DNA of 64,000 nucleotides from Thiobacillus sp. 63-78 (GCA_001899765.1 MKWM01000073.1:19129-83128); one strand, 5' to 3'; positions 15,817 to 27,898 are shown, numbered from the stretch's first letter. Translations and numbers: made by a program. Notes: generated by a model not told the origin, from the sequence alone.

Positions 15817-16179
15817 TCAATGACCGGCGTGGCCGGCGGGTTTGCGCACAGTCACTTCGACGTCGCCCGGCATGCCCTGGGGCGAGGCGGCCTGCGGCGC
15901 GCGCACGGCCGGTTCGGCCGACGCGTCGAGGACTTCGCGCGCCTGCGTGCCGGGTGGCTGCCTGTACCAGCCAGCGTCGGAATAGTCGCCGCGGGCCTGT
16001 CCGCGCCGCACCTTCATGATACTGAACATGCCGCCCATCTCGACCGAGCCGAAGGGGCCTCGGCCGGTAACCATCGGCAACGTGTTGTCGGGCAGTGGCA
16101 TCTCCATGTCGGCCATGTCGGCCCCGCCCATTGCCATGTAGTCGGGAATGAGCTTGTTGATCTTGCTCGCCAGGGACAT
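15817..16179 (-). pseudogene. Multicopper oxidase C-terminal remnant
   Basis: A 120-residue open frame beginning MSLASKINKLIPDYMAMG, followed by a Met/Asp-rich segment and MGGMFSIMKVRRGQARGDYSDAGWY. From memory this is the C-terminal part of CopA/CueO-like multicopper oxidases of betaproteobacteria. The copper-ligand histidine motifs of a functional oxidase are absent. The codon just before the ATG is TAG in the same frame, and no oxidase sequence continues upstream. It is therefore most likely the surviving 3' end of a deleted or rearranged gene, perhaps still translated. The tail after about residue 85 is Pro/Ala-rich and unlike the family. Confidence 0.6.
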
Positions 16180-16233
16180 CTATTTCCGGGGTAACGAGCA
16201 GCGACTAACAGCTATTGTTTGTAGCGATTGATC

Positions 16234-16264
16234 GAAACCCCGCCCACTACGGGGTTTCTTTTTT
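16234..16264 (+). terminator. Rho-independent-type terminator, orphan
   Basis: A perfect 9-bp stem (GAAACCCCG/CGGGGTTTC) with a 7-base loop is followed by six T on the plus strand. No plus-strand gene ends near it; the last one stops at 15411. It lies just beyond the truncated end of the oxidase remnant and may be part of rearranged DNA, or it may end an unrecognised small RNA. Confidence 0.6.
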
Positions 16265-16333
16265 CTGGGGTGCTTACAGACGAGGTACCGGAAGAATGAA
16301 CAACGGCCGCCGCGGCCCGGGTTTCCGTTCCGT

Positions 16334-16780
16334 TCATGAACGGCGCTTGCGTGGTTCATAATGCACGACCGCACGCATGATTTCCGAATAGGGAAAATCG
16401 GCGATGTCGCCGAAGCGCGCCTGGCCCTGCAGCACGGTCAGCGCGACGTCGACCGTGCCGTCGGCAGCGCCGTCGAGCGCGGCCGACAACCCGCGCGCAC
16501 CGCCGCACTGGGCACGGATTTCCTTGCCGAACGGCCACGGCACATCCGAATTGATCCGAAGCGCGAACTGCGCGTTCTCATGCAGATTCCGGTAAAACGT
16601 CAGGCAATGTTCACGCATCGCGGGATCGCCGCATGCAATCGCCTCGCGCTCGGCGAGATTCACCTTGCGCGAGCGGTCACAGCGCACGCAGAGGGACAGC
16701 AGGGCCCGCTCGAACGGGCAACTGTATTCGATATGCGCCTTGCGGGCCAACCTGTAAGCGGCTTCGTTGTACTCGGCCAT
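16334..16780 (-). CDS. Cys-containing hypothetical protein
   Basis: A 148-residue protein I do not recognise. The ATG at 16780 was chosen; a TTG ten codons upstream would extend it. The N-terminal half holds five cysteines, including Cys21, Cys31 and Cys34 in a C-x9-C-x2-C pattern and two more in ACGDPAMREHC. This could support a metal site or disulfides but matches no domain I can name. There is no signal peptide or membrane helix. It is followed 170 bases upstream in the genome by the small gene before secA, on the same strand, and may share a transcript with it. Confidence 0.65.
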   Translation of the reverse strand: MAEYNEAAYRLARKAHIEYSCPFERALLSLCVRCDRSRKVNLAEREAIACGDPAMREHCLTFYRNLHENAQFALRINSDVPWPFGKEIRAQCGGARGLSAALDGAADGTVDVALTVLQGQARFGDIADFPYSEIMRAVVHYEPRKRRS

Positions 16781-16852
16781 GTCAATCCGGGAAATATAAT
16801 TGTCCGGCAATCAGCGCAGGCGGATCCATCGCATGGCCGGGTTGAAGAACAC

Positions 16853-17080
16853 TTACCAGTCGTCTCCAGTCAGCCGCTGATCCAGTTCGCGCTCCGCCGT
16901 CAGCGTCTCCTGGGCGGCGATCTCGTTCTCGGCGAAGATCATCTTGTATTTATCGCCGGTGTTGGGATCGAGCGTCTTGCGCAACGCGTTGACGTGGGCC
17001 CGTGCTTCCTTGAAGCTTGGCCATTCAGCCTGCTTTTCCAGTACCTTGAACATTCCCAGACGAAAAACGTAGTAGGGCAT
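16853..17080 (-). CDS. Small conserved hypothetical protein downstream of secA
   Basis: A 75-residue protein starting MPYYVFRLGMFKVLEKQ, with a charged middle and an acidic end. It starts 10 bases after the secA stop, so it is probably the last gene of the secA transcript. Many betaproteobacteria carry a short protein with this YYVFR...F..L start, but no function is established. No signal peptide, membrane helix or metal motif is visible. Confidence 0.75.
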   Translation of the reverse strand: MPYYVFRLGMFKVLEKQAEWPSFKEARAHVNALRKTLDPNTGDKYKMIFAENEIAAQETLTAERELDQRLTGDDW

Positions 17081-17089
17081 GGCGATTCC

Positions 17090-19795
<2,706 letters not shown>

Positions 19796-19885
19796 GAGGG
19801 GCCCGAAGATGTCCGCAGGACGCGGTAAATCGTTGAATTTTAACATAGCGGGGCGGGCTTGCCGTGTAGCCCCCGTGTCTCGCGC

Positions 19886-20317
19886 ATGAGCGTTTCGAGC
19901 CTGGCCGATCTGCTCGCCAGCCAGTTGCCGAATGGCCTGGCCGTGCGCGCCCGCATCCTGCTCAAGACCCAGGCGGCGCTTGATCGTTCCCTGCCCGCCG
20001 CGCTGGCCGGGCACGTTCGCGCGATGCAGCTGGAAAACGACGTATTGCGCCTCGCCTGCGATAGCGGCGCCGTCGCCAGCCGCCTGCGCCACCAGACCGA
20101 TGCGCTGATCGCCAGCCTCGACAAGTGCGGGGTCGTGGCGACGTCCGTGCGCGTCAGCGTCAACCCCGAACTGCTGGCACGCCCTATCCACCCCGTCGAG
20201 AAAACCGGTCTGTCATCCGCCACCCTGGACGGGCTGGCTCATCTCAATGCAGAAATAGAAGATGGACCGCTGAAGGACGCCCTGGACACGCTGTTGCGCC
20301 ATCACCGGGAAGTCTGA
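19886..20317 (+). CDS. DUF721 family protein
   Basis: A 143-residue protein from the ATG at 19886. The DUF721 domain (about 5-100) is a KH-like fold shared with DciA, the ancestral loader of the replicative helicase in bacteria without DnaC. The pattern [20 protein letters not shown] and the [20 protein letters not shown] block fits the family. Divergence from secA is a frequent arrangement in betaproteobacteria. Whether this copy loads helicase is not shown by the sequence; it lacks an obvious extra domain. Confidence 0.8.
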   Translation: MSVSSLADLLASQLPNGLAVRARILLKTQAALDRSLPAALAGHVRAMQLENDVLRLACDSGAVASRLRHQTDALIASLDKCGVVATSVRVSVNPELLARPIHPVEKTGLSSATLDGLAHLNAEIEDGPLKDALDTLLRHHREV

Positions 20318-20486
20318 CCGGCTGGCGTGCGCACGCCCCGCACCCATCGTGTGAAGGCGCGTTGAGCGGCCCATAGCGGTACGTTGTGCATCGCAAACCA
20401 GCCGGCCAGTGTCATACTGCCGGCCTTGCCCTCATGCGCCGTGGGGGGGCTGGCTCAAATCGGGCACTCATCCTGTCTTTTCGCAC

Positions 20487-21944
20487 ATGTATTCAGCACA
20501 ACGTATTTTCCAGCGTCAGCGCCTGCTCTTGTGGCTGGGCATCCTGCTCGCAGCCGGATTCTTCGCCACGACACTGAGCAGTTACTACGTGTCGAAGCAG
20601 ACGATCCTGAACGCCATCGCCGCCCAGGAGCTGCCGCTCACAGCGAGCAATATCTATTCCGAGATCCAGAAGGATCTGGTGCGGCCCGTACTGATCTCGT
20701 CGACCATGGCGCACGACACCTTCCTGCGCGACTGGGCCCTGGGCGGAGAACGCGACGTCGACGCCATGGCCCGCTATCTTCGGGAGATCAAAACGCGCTA
20801 CGGCGCGTTCAGCAGTTTCTTCGTCTCCGACCGCAGCGCCAACTACTACACCGGCGAAGGCATTCTGAAGCAGGTGTCGCCCAAGGCATCGCGCGACGTC
20901 TGGTACTACCGGGTGCGCGCCATGCCGGAGCCCTACGAGATCAATGTCGACCCCGATCTCGCCAACCAGGATGCGCTGACCATTTTCGTCAACTACCGCG
21001 TCTTTGATTTCGACGGCCATTTCCTCGGTGCCGCCGGCATCGGCCTCACGGTGGACGCCGTGCGTCATCTCCTCTCGAATTACCAGCAGCGCTTCCAGCG
21101 CACCATCTATTTCGTCGATGCCCATGGCAAGACCGTTCTGTTCGGCAACCAGTCGGGGCGCCAGGAAATCGACCTGCGCGCGACGCCCGGCCTGCGCGAC
21201 ATCGTCGATCGTATCCTGCGCGAGAAATCCGGCGCCTACCAGTTCAGGGACAGCCATGGCCTGCACCTGCTCAACGTGAACTATGTTCCCGAACTCAAGT
21301 GGTACCTGTTCGTGGAAAAAGGTGTGGACGAAGCACTGGCCGACATTCGCCGCACCCTCTACATCAACCTCGCGATATGCCTGGGCATCACCCTGCTGGT
21401 GCTGTTCCTCACCCATGCCGTGCTCGCACGTTACCAGCGCCGCATCGAGAACATGGCCGCCACGGACAAGCTCACCGGCCTGCTCAACCGCCAGGCCTTC
21501 AACCTCCTGATCGACAAGATTTTCGCCGAAAGTCGGCGGGATTCCCGTCCGGTTTCCATTCTCCTGATCGACGTCGACCATTTCAAATCGATCAACGACC
21601 GGTTTGGCCACGCGGGGGGAGACCGCATCCTGAGCCAGATCGCGTCCCAGCTCCTGAAAGGATTGCGAACCTCGGACATCGCCATACGCTGGGGAGGAGA
21701 AGAATTCCTGGTCGTGCTCAAGGGCAGCGCGCTCGACTCGGCGCAACGGGTGGCAGAACAGCTGCGCCTGAGAATCGAGCAGGCGCCATTCATGGTGGGT
21801 ACGCAAGCCGTCCCGGTCACCATCAGTATCGGCATCAGCCAGTACAATGGCGTCGAGCCTTGCGAGCAGGTCATCAGCCGGGCGGACGCCAGCCTGTATG
21901 CGGCAAAGCATGGCGGGCGCAACCGCGTCCTCTCCGCCGCATGA
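20487..21944 (+). CDS. Cache-GGDEF diguanylate cyclase
   Basis: A 485-residue membrane enzyme. It has two membrane helices (about 9-29 and 289-309) flanking a periplasmic double-Cache-like sensor domain of about 260 residues. A cytoplasmic GGDEF domain follows, with active-site GGEEF, Asp residues in LLIDVDHFKSIND and an intact fold. It should make cyclic di-GMP from two GTP. The usual upstream inhibitory RxxD site is not evident. The ATG at 20487 gives a correct first helix. The ligand sensed by the Cache domain is unknown. The gene stands alone between DUF721 and a bidirectional terminator. Confidence 0.92.
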   Translation: MYSAQRIFQRQRLLLWLGILLAAGFFATTLSSYYVSKQTILNAIAAQELPLTASNIYSEIQKDLVRPVLISSTMAHDTFLRDWALGGERDVDAMARYLREIKTRYGAFSSFFVSDRSANYYTGEGILKQVSPKASRDVWYYRVRAMPEPYEINVDPDLANQDALTIFVNYRVFDFDGHFLGAAGIGLTVDAVRHLLSNYQQRFQRTIYFVDAHGKTVLFGNQSGRQEIDLRATPGLRDIVDRILREKSGAYQFRDSHGLHLLNVNYVPELKWYLFVEKGVDEALADIRRTLYINLAICLGITLLVLFLTHAVLARYQRRIENMAATDKLTGLLNRQAFNLLIDKIFAESRRDSRPVSILLIDVDHFKSINDRFGHAGGDRILSQIASQLLKGLRTSDIAIRWGGEEFLVVLKGSALDSAQRVAEQLRLRIEQAPFMVGTQAVPVTISIGISQYNGVEPCEQVISRADASLYAAKHGGRNRVLSAA

Positions 21945-22074
21945 CCTCCTCCGGGGCGTCATTCCAGGTCGCGCCAGTGGCCCATGATGCGACACCCTGT
22001 TCCAGCTTTGGCAAACCTGACGCGGCCACATCGTCGTGACCGCAGACATGGGCGCTGAGCTGCGCAAGCCCGTG

Positions 22075-22112
22075 AAAAAAAAGGCCACCCTGCAAGGGCG
22101 GCCTTTTTGTTT
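22075..22112. terminator. Bidirectional terminator between cyclase and OmpA genes
   Basis: The stem AAAAAGGCC-A-CCC pairs with GGG-C-GGCCTTTTT around a TGCAA loop, with a T run on both strands. It sits between the convergent diguanylate cyclase and OmpA-family genes and should stop transcription of both. Confidence 0.85.
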
Positions 22113-22127
22113 ACAGCGGCGACTGGG

Positions 22128-23156
22128 TTACTTGACGACCAGCTCGACGCGGCGGTTCTTGGCGCGGCCTTCGCGCGTCGCATTGCTGGCGACAGGCCGT
22201 TCTTCGCCATAGCCCTTGGTGGTCAGGCGATCCGCGGCGATGCCCTTGCTGACGAAGTAATCGTACACGGACTTGGCGCGACGTTCGGACAGCCCCTGGT
22301 TGTATTTCGCCGGGCCGGTGCTGTCGGTATAGCCCACCACGTCCACACCGATGTCCGTACGGCGATCCAGCACGGTCACGGCTTCGTCGAGGATGGTGAT
22401 GGCGTCCGGACGCAGACGGGCGGAATCGAACTCGAAGTTCACCCCTTCCAGAATCACCACTCTGTCACCCGACTGGGCTTTATCGAGCTGCTGCGCGGGC
22501 GAAGTCGTGAGCGCCGGCGCGACGGGCGCCGGTTGCACGGCCGGAGCCGGGGCCGGTTCCGGCATGGGAGCGGGTTCGGCAACCGGAGCGGGGGCGGGTT
22601 CCGCTTTAGGCTTGGGCTGAGCCTTTTGACCCAGGGCGAAATTCAGGCCCACGCTGATGATCGCGTCGCCGAAGTCATTCGCACCGAACGCCTTGGTGGG
22701 GTTGTTGTCGAGGCGGTAACGGGCATCCGCGCGCAAGGAAATATTGTCCGTCAGGCGCTTCATGATGCCCAGGCCGATATTGCCCATCACGCCGGTGTCG
22801 TGCTTGCCCGGAATGCTGGCGTACTGTGCGCCGATTCCCAGTACGCCGTAGGGCGTGAAACTGGCGTCGCGGTTGAAGAGGTAAAGCGCATCGACACCCA
22901 GACCCCACAGGTCGTAATTCCCGCTTCCGGTCTTGTAGTCGAGCGAACTGCCTGTCAGCGACAGTTCCAGGTTCAGATGCTGCGAGATCGGCTTGCCGAG
23001 CGCCAGACCCCCTCCCCAGCCGTCATCGGCACGACGATCATTATCCGAGAACGTGTAGTTCACGGTGGGCGCGACGTAGAGACGGTCGTCCGCGGCATGC
23101 ACCTGCAAGGCCGTTCCGGCAAGTGCGATGAGAACGGATAAGGTTTTGATACGCAT
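22128..23156 (-). CDS. OmpA-family outer-membrane protein
   Basis: A 342-residue protein with a signal peptide (about 1-21) and an eight-stranded beta-barrel domain (about 25-180). An Ala/Pro/Glu linker (about 185-225) leads to a C-terminal OmpA-like peptidoglycan-binding domain (about 235-342). That domain has the expected motifs VNFEFDSARLRPDA, VVGYTDSTG and NRRVELVV. It probably links the outer membrane to the cell wall. The ATG at 23156 is preceded by a GGGAG ribosome-binding site. The linker repeats PAPxxEPAP several times and may vary in length between strains. Confidence 0.93.
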   Translation of the reverse strand: MRIKTLSVLIALAGTALQVHAADDRLYVAPTVNYTFSDNDRRADDGWGGGLALGKPISQHLNLELSLTGSSLDYKTGSGNYDLWGLGVDALYLFNRDASFTPYGVLGIGAQYASIPGKHDTGVMGNIGLGIMKRLTDNISLRADARYRLDNNPTKAFGANDFGDAIISVGLNFALGQKAQPKPKAEPAPAPVAEPAPMPEPAPAPAVQPAPVAPALTTSPAQQLDKAQSGDRVVILEGVNFEFDSARLRPDAITILDEAVTVLDRRTDIGVDVVGYTDSTGPAKYNQGLSERRAKSVYDYFVSKGIAADRLTTKGYGEERPVASNATREGRAKNRRVELVVK

Positions 23157-23360
23157 AGATTTACTCCCTGGAATCATGTGGACGTGAAAAATGTCTTGTG
23201 AATCATACCGTAAATGAACGCCTTCATCTAAACACGCGGGAACGACCCGGCACACTATTGATTTTGCTAATGGCTCCCTGTCGCTCGAATACGGCAACGT
23301 CTGGAAGTTTTACTTATAGCATCGATTCCCTGCGGGGAAATGGCTTCGATACGCCGCGGC

Positions 23361-23543
23361 TCATCTCAGCACCATCCGTTCCACCACAAACAACAGGGCT
23401 GCGACGAACCCGAAAACGATCGCAAAGCGCAGCACCCGGCCCATATATCCGAGGTACTTCCGGTTGCCGGTCAATAGCCAGGTCAATCCCAGCGCCGCCA
23501 CCGTGATGAGCACGACAACGATCAACAGGCGGACAATGATCAT
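23361..23543 (-). CDS. Small two-helix membrane protein after lpxC
   Basis: A 60-residue protein made of two hydrophobic helices (about 3-24 and 36-57) joined by a basic loop GNRKYLGYMGR. Its ATG overlaps the lpxC stop (TGATG), which argues for translational coupling and a real gene. No family can be named with certainty. Position suggests an inner-membrane protein made with the envelope genes. Confidence 0.7.
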   Translation of the reverse strand: MIIVRLLIVVVLITVAALGLTWLLTGNRKYLGYMGRVLRFAIVFGFVAALLFVVERMVLR

Positions 23544-24457
23544 CAGGCGGCAAGCGGGTGCAGGTGGCGGAAGGCGGCCGGGACGTCTTCGTCTTGCGCA
23601 AAATTGGCGAACTCCCAGGACTCCTGGTGCTGCAGCAGTTCGCGCAGCAGCGCATTGTTGAGCGCATGTCCGGACTTGTACGCCTCGAAAGCCCCGATGA
23701 CAGGATGCCCCAGCAAATAAAGATCGCCCATGGCATCGAGCACCTTGTGCTTGACGAATTCGTCGTCAAAGCGCAGGCCATCCTGGTTCAGCACGCGGTA
23801 TTCGTCCATGACAATGGCGTTGTCGAGCGAGCCGCCGAGCGCGAGCCCGCTGTTACGCAGGGCCTCGACTTCGTGCATGAAGCCGAAGGTGCGCGCGCGC
23901 GCGACCTCTTTCGTGTAGGCCGTATCGGCAAAATCGATCCTGACGGTCTTGCCGCTCTTGTCGAACACGGGGTGCTTGAAGTCGATGGTGAATTCGATCC
24001 TGAAGCCGTTGTGCGGGACGAAACGCGCCCATTTGTCGCCGTCGCGCACTTCGATCTGCCGGGTGATGCGCACGTAACGCTTGGCGGCGTCCTGTTCGAC
24101 GATGCCGGCGGACTGCAGCAGAAACACGAACGGCGCGGAGGAGCCGTCCATGATGGGGATTTCCGGGCCGGTCAGATCGACCAGCAGGTTATCGATGCCG
24201 AGGCCGGCGAGCGCCGACATCAGATGTTCGACGGTCGCCACCCTGGCCGGCCCGGATTCGAGCATCGAACACAGCCGGGTGTCGGTGACGAGATAAGGAT
24301 CGGCCTTGAGTTCGGCCGGTGGGTCGAGATCCATGCGCCGGAACACGATGCCGGTGTCGGGCCCGGCCGGGCGCAGGGTCATCTCGACCTTGACGCCGGA
24401 ATGCAGGCCGACGCCGGTCGCCTTGACGGGCGTTTTCAGAGTGCGTTGTTTGATCAT
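23543..24457 (-). CDS. lpxC: LpxC, UDP-3-O-acyl-GlcNAc deacetylase
   Basis: A 304-residue zinc enzyme that removes acetate from UDP-3-O-acyl-N-acetylglucosamine, the committed step of lipid A synthesis. The start [20 protein letters not shown] is typical. The zinc ligands sit in TVEHLMSAL (about His78) and in [12 protein letters not shown] near 235-246, with a catalytic His in [10 protein letters not shown] near 262. It follows ftsZ on the same strand after 166 bases containing a strong hairpin, the standard order for this cluster. Confidence 0.98.
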   Translation of the reverse strand: MIKQRTLKTPVKATGVGLHSGVKVEMTLRPAGPDTGIVFRRMDLDPPAELKADPYLVTDTRLCSMLESGPARVATVEHLMSALAGLGIDNLLVDLTGPEIPIMDGSSAPFVFLLQSAGIVEQDAAKRYVRITRQIEVRDGDKWARFVPHNGFRIEFTIDFKHPVFDKSGKTVRIDFADTAYTKEVARARTFGFMHEVEALRNSGLALGGSLDNAIVMDEYRVLNQDGLRFDDEFVKHKVLDAMGDLYLLGHPVIGAFEAYKSGHALNNALLRELLQHQESWEFANFAQDEDVPAAFRHLHPLAA

Positions 24458-24569
24458 TCCGTCATTTTAACCGGTCGCGCGTCGGGCAACCCCATGCATG
24501 GAACGGGAATAGGACCCGGCTCCATGCGAACGAGTTCACCCGGCATGGACTTCTCCCCGCACAGAACAT

Positions 24570-24604
24570 CGATCCCGCGCTGGGCGTAACCCAGCGCGGG
24601 ATCG
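24570..24604 (-). terminator. 15-bp hairpin after ftsZ
   Basis: A perfect 15-base inverted repeat (CGATCCCGCGCTGGG and its complement) with a 5-base loop CGTAA lies 20 bases after the ftsZ stop. There is no T run, so it may stabilise the ftsZ end of the mRNA or weaken read-through into lpxC rather than act as a classical terminator. Confidence 0.5.
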
Positions 24605-24623
24605 TACGCGGCGACAACCCCGC

Positions 24624-25769
24624 TCAGTCCGCCTGGCGACGCAGGAAGGCCGGAATGTCCAGGGTGTCGATGCCGGAATCGGTCATCGCCTGGATGGTGC
24701 GGCTACGCCGGCTGGTCATCACGCTGGGCAGTTCTTCGCTGTGGCCGTTCATCATCGGTGCATCGTCGGTGCCGGTGCGGATGATCTGCATCGGCTTCTG
24801 GCTCTGCCGGGAGACGGGATTGCCGAGGCCGGTGGCCACCATGGTGACACGCAGGGCATCCTCCATCGTGTCGTCGAGCACCTGGCCGACGATGACGGTG
24901 GCTTCCTCGGCGGTGAAACTCTTGATGGTATTCATCACCTCGTGGATTTCCTTCATCTTGACGGTGGACGAAGCGGTGATGTTGACCAGCACGCCGCGCG
25001 CGCCGGCGAGGTTGACGTCTTCCAGCAAAGGACTTGCCACGGCCTGCTCGGCCGCGACGCGCGCACGGTTTTCGCCGTTGGCCTGTGCCGAACCCATCAT
25101 CGCCATGCCCATTTCACTCATCACGGTGCGCACGTCGGCGAAATCGACGTTGACCAGACCAGGACAATTGATGACTTCGGCGATGCCGCCGACGGCGCCG
25201 TGCAGCACGTTGTTGGCGGCCTTGAAGGCATCGAGCATGGAGACGTCGTCGCCCAGCACCTGCATCAGCTTCTCGTTGGGGATGATGATGAGCGAATCGA
25301 CGTGGCGGGACAGCGCCTCGATGCCGGCATTGGCGGCACGCACCCGCTTGCCTTCGAACATGAAGGGTTTGGTGACGACCGCCACCGTAAGAATGCCGAG
25401 TTCCTTGGCGACTTCAGCCACGACCGGCGCGGCGCCGGTGCCGGTGCCGCCGCCCATGCCGGCGGTGATGAACAGCATGTCGGCACCGTCGATCATCTCG
25501 GCGATGCGTTCACGGTCTTCCAGCGCGGCTTCGCGCCCCACTTCCGGGTTGGCGCCAGCCCCCAGACCCTTGGTGATCCCATTTCCCATCTGCAACTGCA
25601 GCCTGGCCTGATTGCGCTTGAGTGCCTGCGCATCGGTATTGATGGCGATGAATTCCACGCCGCTCAATCCGGAAGTGATCATATGATCGACCGCGTTGCC
25701 CCCGCAGCCGCCCACGCCAATCACCTTGATTACTGCATCCTGGGTATCTACATCCATCAGTTCAAACAT
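24624..25769 (-). CDS. ftsZ: FtsZ cell-division GTPase
   Basis: A 381-residue tubulin homologue that polymerises into the Z ring. The GTP-binding region begins with IKVIGVGGCGGNAV (about 13-26), and the tubulin signature GGGTGTGAAP is near 105-114. The catalytic loop NVDFADVR near 205-212 is intact. The conserved C-terminal peptide DIPAFLRRQAD, which binds FtsA and other division proteins, is present. The ATG at 25769 is preceded by a GAGGAG ribosome-binding site. It is the last division gene of the cluster before lpxC. Confidence 0.99.
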   Translation of the reverse strand: MFELMDVDTQDAVIKVIGVGGCGGNAVDHMITSGLSGVEFIAINTDAQALKRNQARLQLQMGNGITKGLGAGANPEVGREAALEDRERIAEMIDGADMLFITAGMGGGTGTGAAPVVAEVAKELGILTVAVVTKPFMFEGKRVRAANAGIEALSRHVDSLIIIPNEKLMQVLGDDVSMLDAFKAANNVLHGAVGGIAEVINCPGLVNVDFADVRTVMSEMGMAMMGSAQANGENRARVAAEQAVASPLLEDVNLAGARGVLVNITASSTVKMKEIHEVMNTIKSFTAEEATVIVGQVLDDTMEDALRVTMVATGLGNPVSRQSQKPMQIIRTGTDDAPMMNGHSEELPSVMTSRRSRTIQAMTDSGIDTLDIPAFLRRQAD

Positions 25770-25904
25770 GCTGTGCTCCTCTTTTGTCCAGATCAAAAAC
25801 CACACTCAAAATCCATTGACGTGTTTGCCGCGATGTATCGATACATCCGGCACGACCGCCAAATTCCGTTCCGATGCCGTGGCCCCGGCCAGCCCGCCCC
25901 GCCA

Positions 25905-27140
25905 TCAGAAATTCCCCTTGAACCAGCTCTTCATGCGTTCAAAAATATCCTTGAGATTGCCGCTCGACAGCTTCGGCGCATCGCGGCTGCGTGCTTCCAG
26001 CCCGGCCATCAGAAGCCCCACACACGTGGCGTAGCGCGAGTTGCGGACAACCTCCGACAGCCCTCCTTCGTAACGCGGCCAGCCCATTCTTACCGGCATG
26101 TGAAAGACCTCTTCGCCGAGTTCGACCATGCCCTGCATGGCTGCCGAGCCGCCGGTAATGACGATGCCGGACGACAGCAGTTCCTCGAATCCGCTGCGGC
26201 GCAGTTCGGCCTGCACCAGCGAATACAGCTCTTCCATGCGCGGCTCGATGAACTCGGCCAGCGTCTGCCGCGACAGCGTGCGCGGCGGGCGGTCGCCGAT
26301 ACCGGGCACCTCGATCATGTCCCGCGCATCGGCCAGCTGGCGCAATGCGCAGCCGTATTGAATCTTGATGTCTTCGGCTTCTTTCGGCGGCGTGCGCAGC
26401 GCCACCGCGATGTCGTTGTTGACCTGGTCGCCCGCCACCGGAATCACCGCGGTATGGCGGATCGCGCCGTTGGTGAACACGGCGATGTCGGTGGTGCCGC
26501 CGCCGATATCGACCAGGCAGACGCCGAGTTCCTTCTCGTCCTCGGTCAGCACCGCCATCGCCGAAGCGAGCGGCTGCAGGACCAGATCGGCGACCTCGAG
26601 CCCGCAGCGGCGCACGCACTTGATGATGTTCTGCGCCGCCGACACCGCGCCGGTGACGATGTGCACCTTCACTTCGAGGCGCACCGCGCTCATGCCGAGC
26701 GGATCGCGCACGTCTTCCTGGCCGTCGACGATGAATTCCTGCGGGATGGTGTGGAGGATCTGCTGGTCGGTCGGGATGTTCACCGCGCGCGCGGTCTCCA
26801 CCACCCGGTCGACGTCCATCTGGCTGATTTCCTTGTCCTTGATGGCGAACATGCCGTGCGAGTTGAAGCTCTTGATGTGGCTGCCGGCAATGCCTGTGTA
26901 GACCTCGCGGATCTTGCAGTCGGCCATCAGTTCGGCTTCTTCCAGCGCGCGCTGGATGGCGTTGACGGTGGCTTCGATGTTGACCACCACGCCGCGCCGC
27001 AGGCCGCGCGACGGATGGGTGCCCATGCCGATGACATCCAGCATGCCTTCGTCATTGATTTCCGCAACGATACAAACGATCTTGGATGTGCCGATGTCGA
27101 GCCCGACGACAAGGTTCTTGGGATCTCTTGGCTTGCTCAT
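25905..27140 (-). CDS. ftsA: FtsA cell-division actin homologue
   Basis: A 411-residue ATP-binding protein that tethers FtsZ to the membrane. It shows actin-type phosphate loops (VGLDIGTSKI near 12-21 and LVDIGGGTTDIAVF near 205-218), the 1C domain between them, and the ITGGSAAMQG adenosine motif. The C-terminal amphipathic helix (FERMKSWFKGNF) is the membrane-targeting sequence. The start overlaps the ftsQ stop (ATGA). About 135 bases separate it from ftsZ. Confidence 0.99.
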   Translation of the reverse strand: MSKPRDPKNLVVGLDIGTSKIVCIVAEINDEGMLDVIGMGTHPSRGLRRGVVVNIEATVNAIQRALEEAELMADCKIREVYTGIAGSHIKSFNSHGMFAIKDKEISQMDVDRVVETARAVNIPTDQQILHTIPQEFIVDGQEDVRDPLGMSAVRLEVKVHIVTGAVSAAQNIIKCVRRCGLEVADLVLQPLASAMAVLTEDEKELGVCLVDIGGGTTDIAVFTNGAIRHTAVIPVAGDQVNNDIAVALRTPPKEAEDIKIQYGCALRQLADARDMIEVPGIGDRPPRTLSRQTLAEFIEPRMEELYSLVQAELRRSGFEELLSSGIVITGGSAAMQGMVELGEEVFHMPVRMGWPRYEGGLSEVVRNSRYATCVGLLMAGLEARSRDAPKLSSGNLKDIFERMKSWFKGNF

Positions 27141-27898
27141 GTTTTACTCGATTTGAAAGGGGCGATGCCTTTCGGCATGCGCAGGGCAAAGCCGTCGCTG
27201 TAGCGCAGATCGACCATCAGCGGGGCAGGCGTGGCGGCCGCAGCCTGTCCGTCCTGCACGGAGCGGGGGAACAGACGCGGATAGAGGCTGACGAAACGCG
27301 CCAGCCGCGCGTCGGTCTGCATGCGGCCAAGTGCCAGCTGCATTCCGGTGTCGAGATGAATGCGCCAGGCGCGGCGGGACGACAGCCGCAGTTCCTCGAT
27401 CGTCATGCCGAGCGGGGCGAGCGACGCCTGATAGCGGCGATAGGCTGCCACGACCTCGGCGCTGCTGCCCGCGGGGCCGATCAGTCGCGGCAGCCGGGTG
27501 GACACCGCGGCGCCGAACACCTCGCCCGTCTCGCTGACCAGCGCATCGTCGTTCCATCGGGCAAACGGTACGTGTTCGGTCAACGAAACCACCAGCGTAT
27601 CGGGCCAGCGGCGCTCCACGCGGGCTTCCCGTACCCAGGGCAGTTTTTCCAGACTGTTGCGCACGCGTTCGAGATCGACCGTGAAAAAGGTGCCGTGCAC
27701 CTGGCGCTCGGCCACCAACCGGATCTGCGCCTCGGTGACATGCGCCACCGGCGTCTTCACCTCGATGGTGCGCAGGGCGAACCAGGGCTGCGCCACCACC
27801 CAGCTGGCCGCACCGTAGGCCATGAGCCCGAGCGCCCCCCAGGTCAGCACGCGGGCGACCTGGTACAGCGGTTGGGTGTCGAGTTCGGGGTTACTCAT
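27137..27898 (-). CDS. ftsQ: FtsQ division protein
   Basis: A 253-residue single-pass membrane protein of the divisome. One membrane helix is at about 20-38. A POTRA domain (about 45-115) with VERRWPDTLVVSLTEHVP follows, then the FtsQ beta domain to the C-terminus. It scaffolds FtsB, FtsL and the FtsWI synthase. The ATG at 27898 was preferred to an upstream in-frame codon that lies inside the palindromic repeat between ddl and ftsQ. Its stop overlaps the ftsA start by 4 bases. Confidence 0.97.
   Translation of the reverse strand: MSNPELDTQPLYQVARVLTWGALGLMAYGAASWVVAQPWFALRTIEVKTPVAHVTEAQIRLVAERQVHGTFFTVDLERVRNSLEKLPWVREARVERRWPDTLVVSLTEHVPFARWNDDALVSETGEVFGAAVSTRLPRLIGPAGSSAEVVAAYRRYQASLAPLGMTIEELRLSSRRAWRIHLDTGMQLALGRMQTDARLARFVSLYPRLFPRSVQDGQAAAATPAPLMVDLRYSDGFALRMPKGIAPFKSSKT

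Noticed and set aside
16794..16800. TATAAT on the plus strand as a promoter
   Set aside because: No plus-strand gene follows; the bases lie at the start region of minus-strand genes.
24741..27203. Plus-strand open frame of 820 codons opposite ftsZ and ftsA
   Set aside because: Antisense to two certain genes; no family resemblance.
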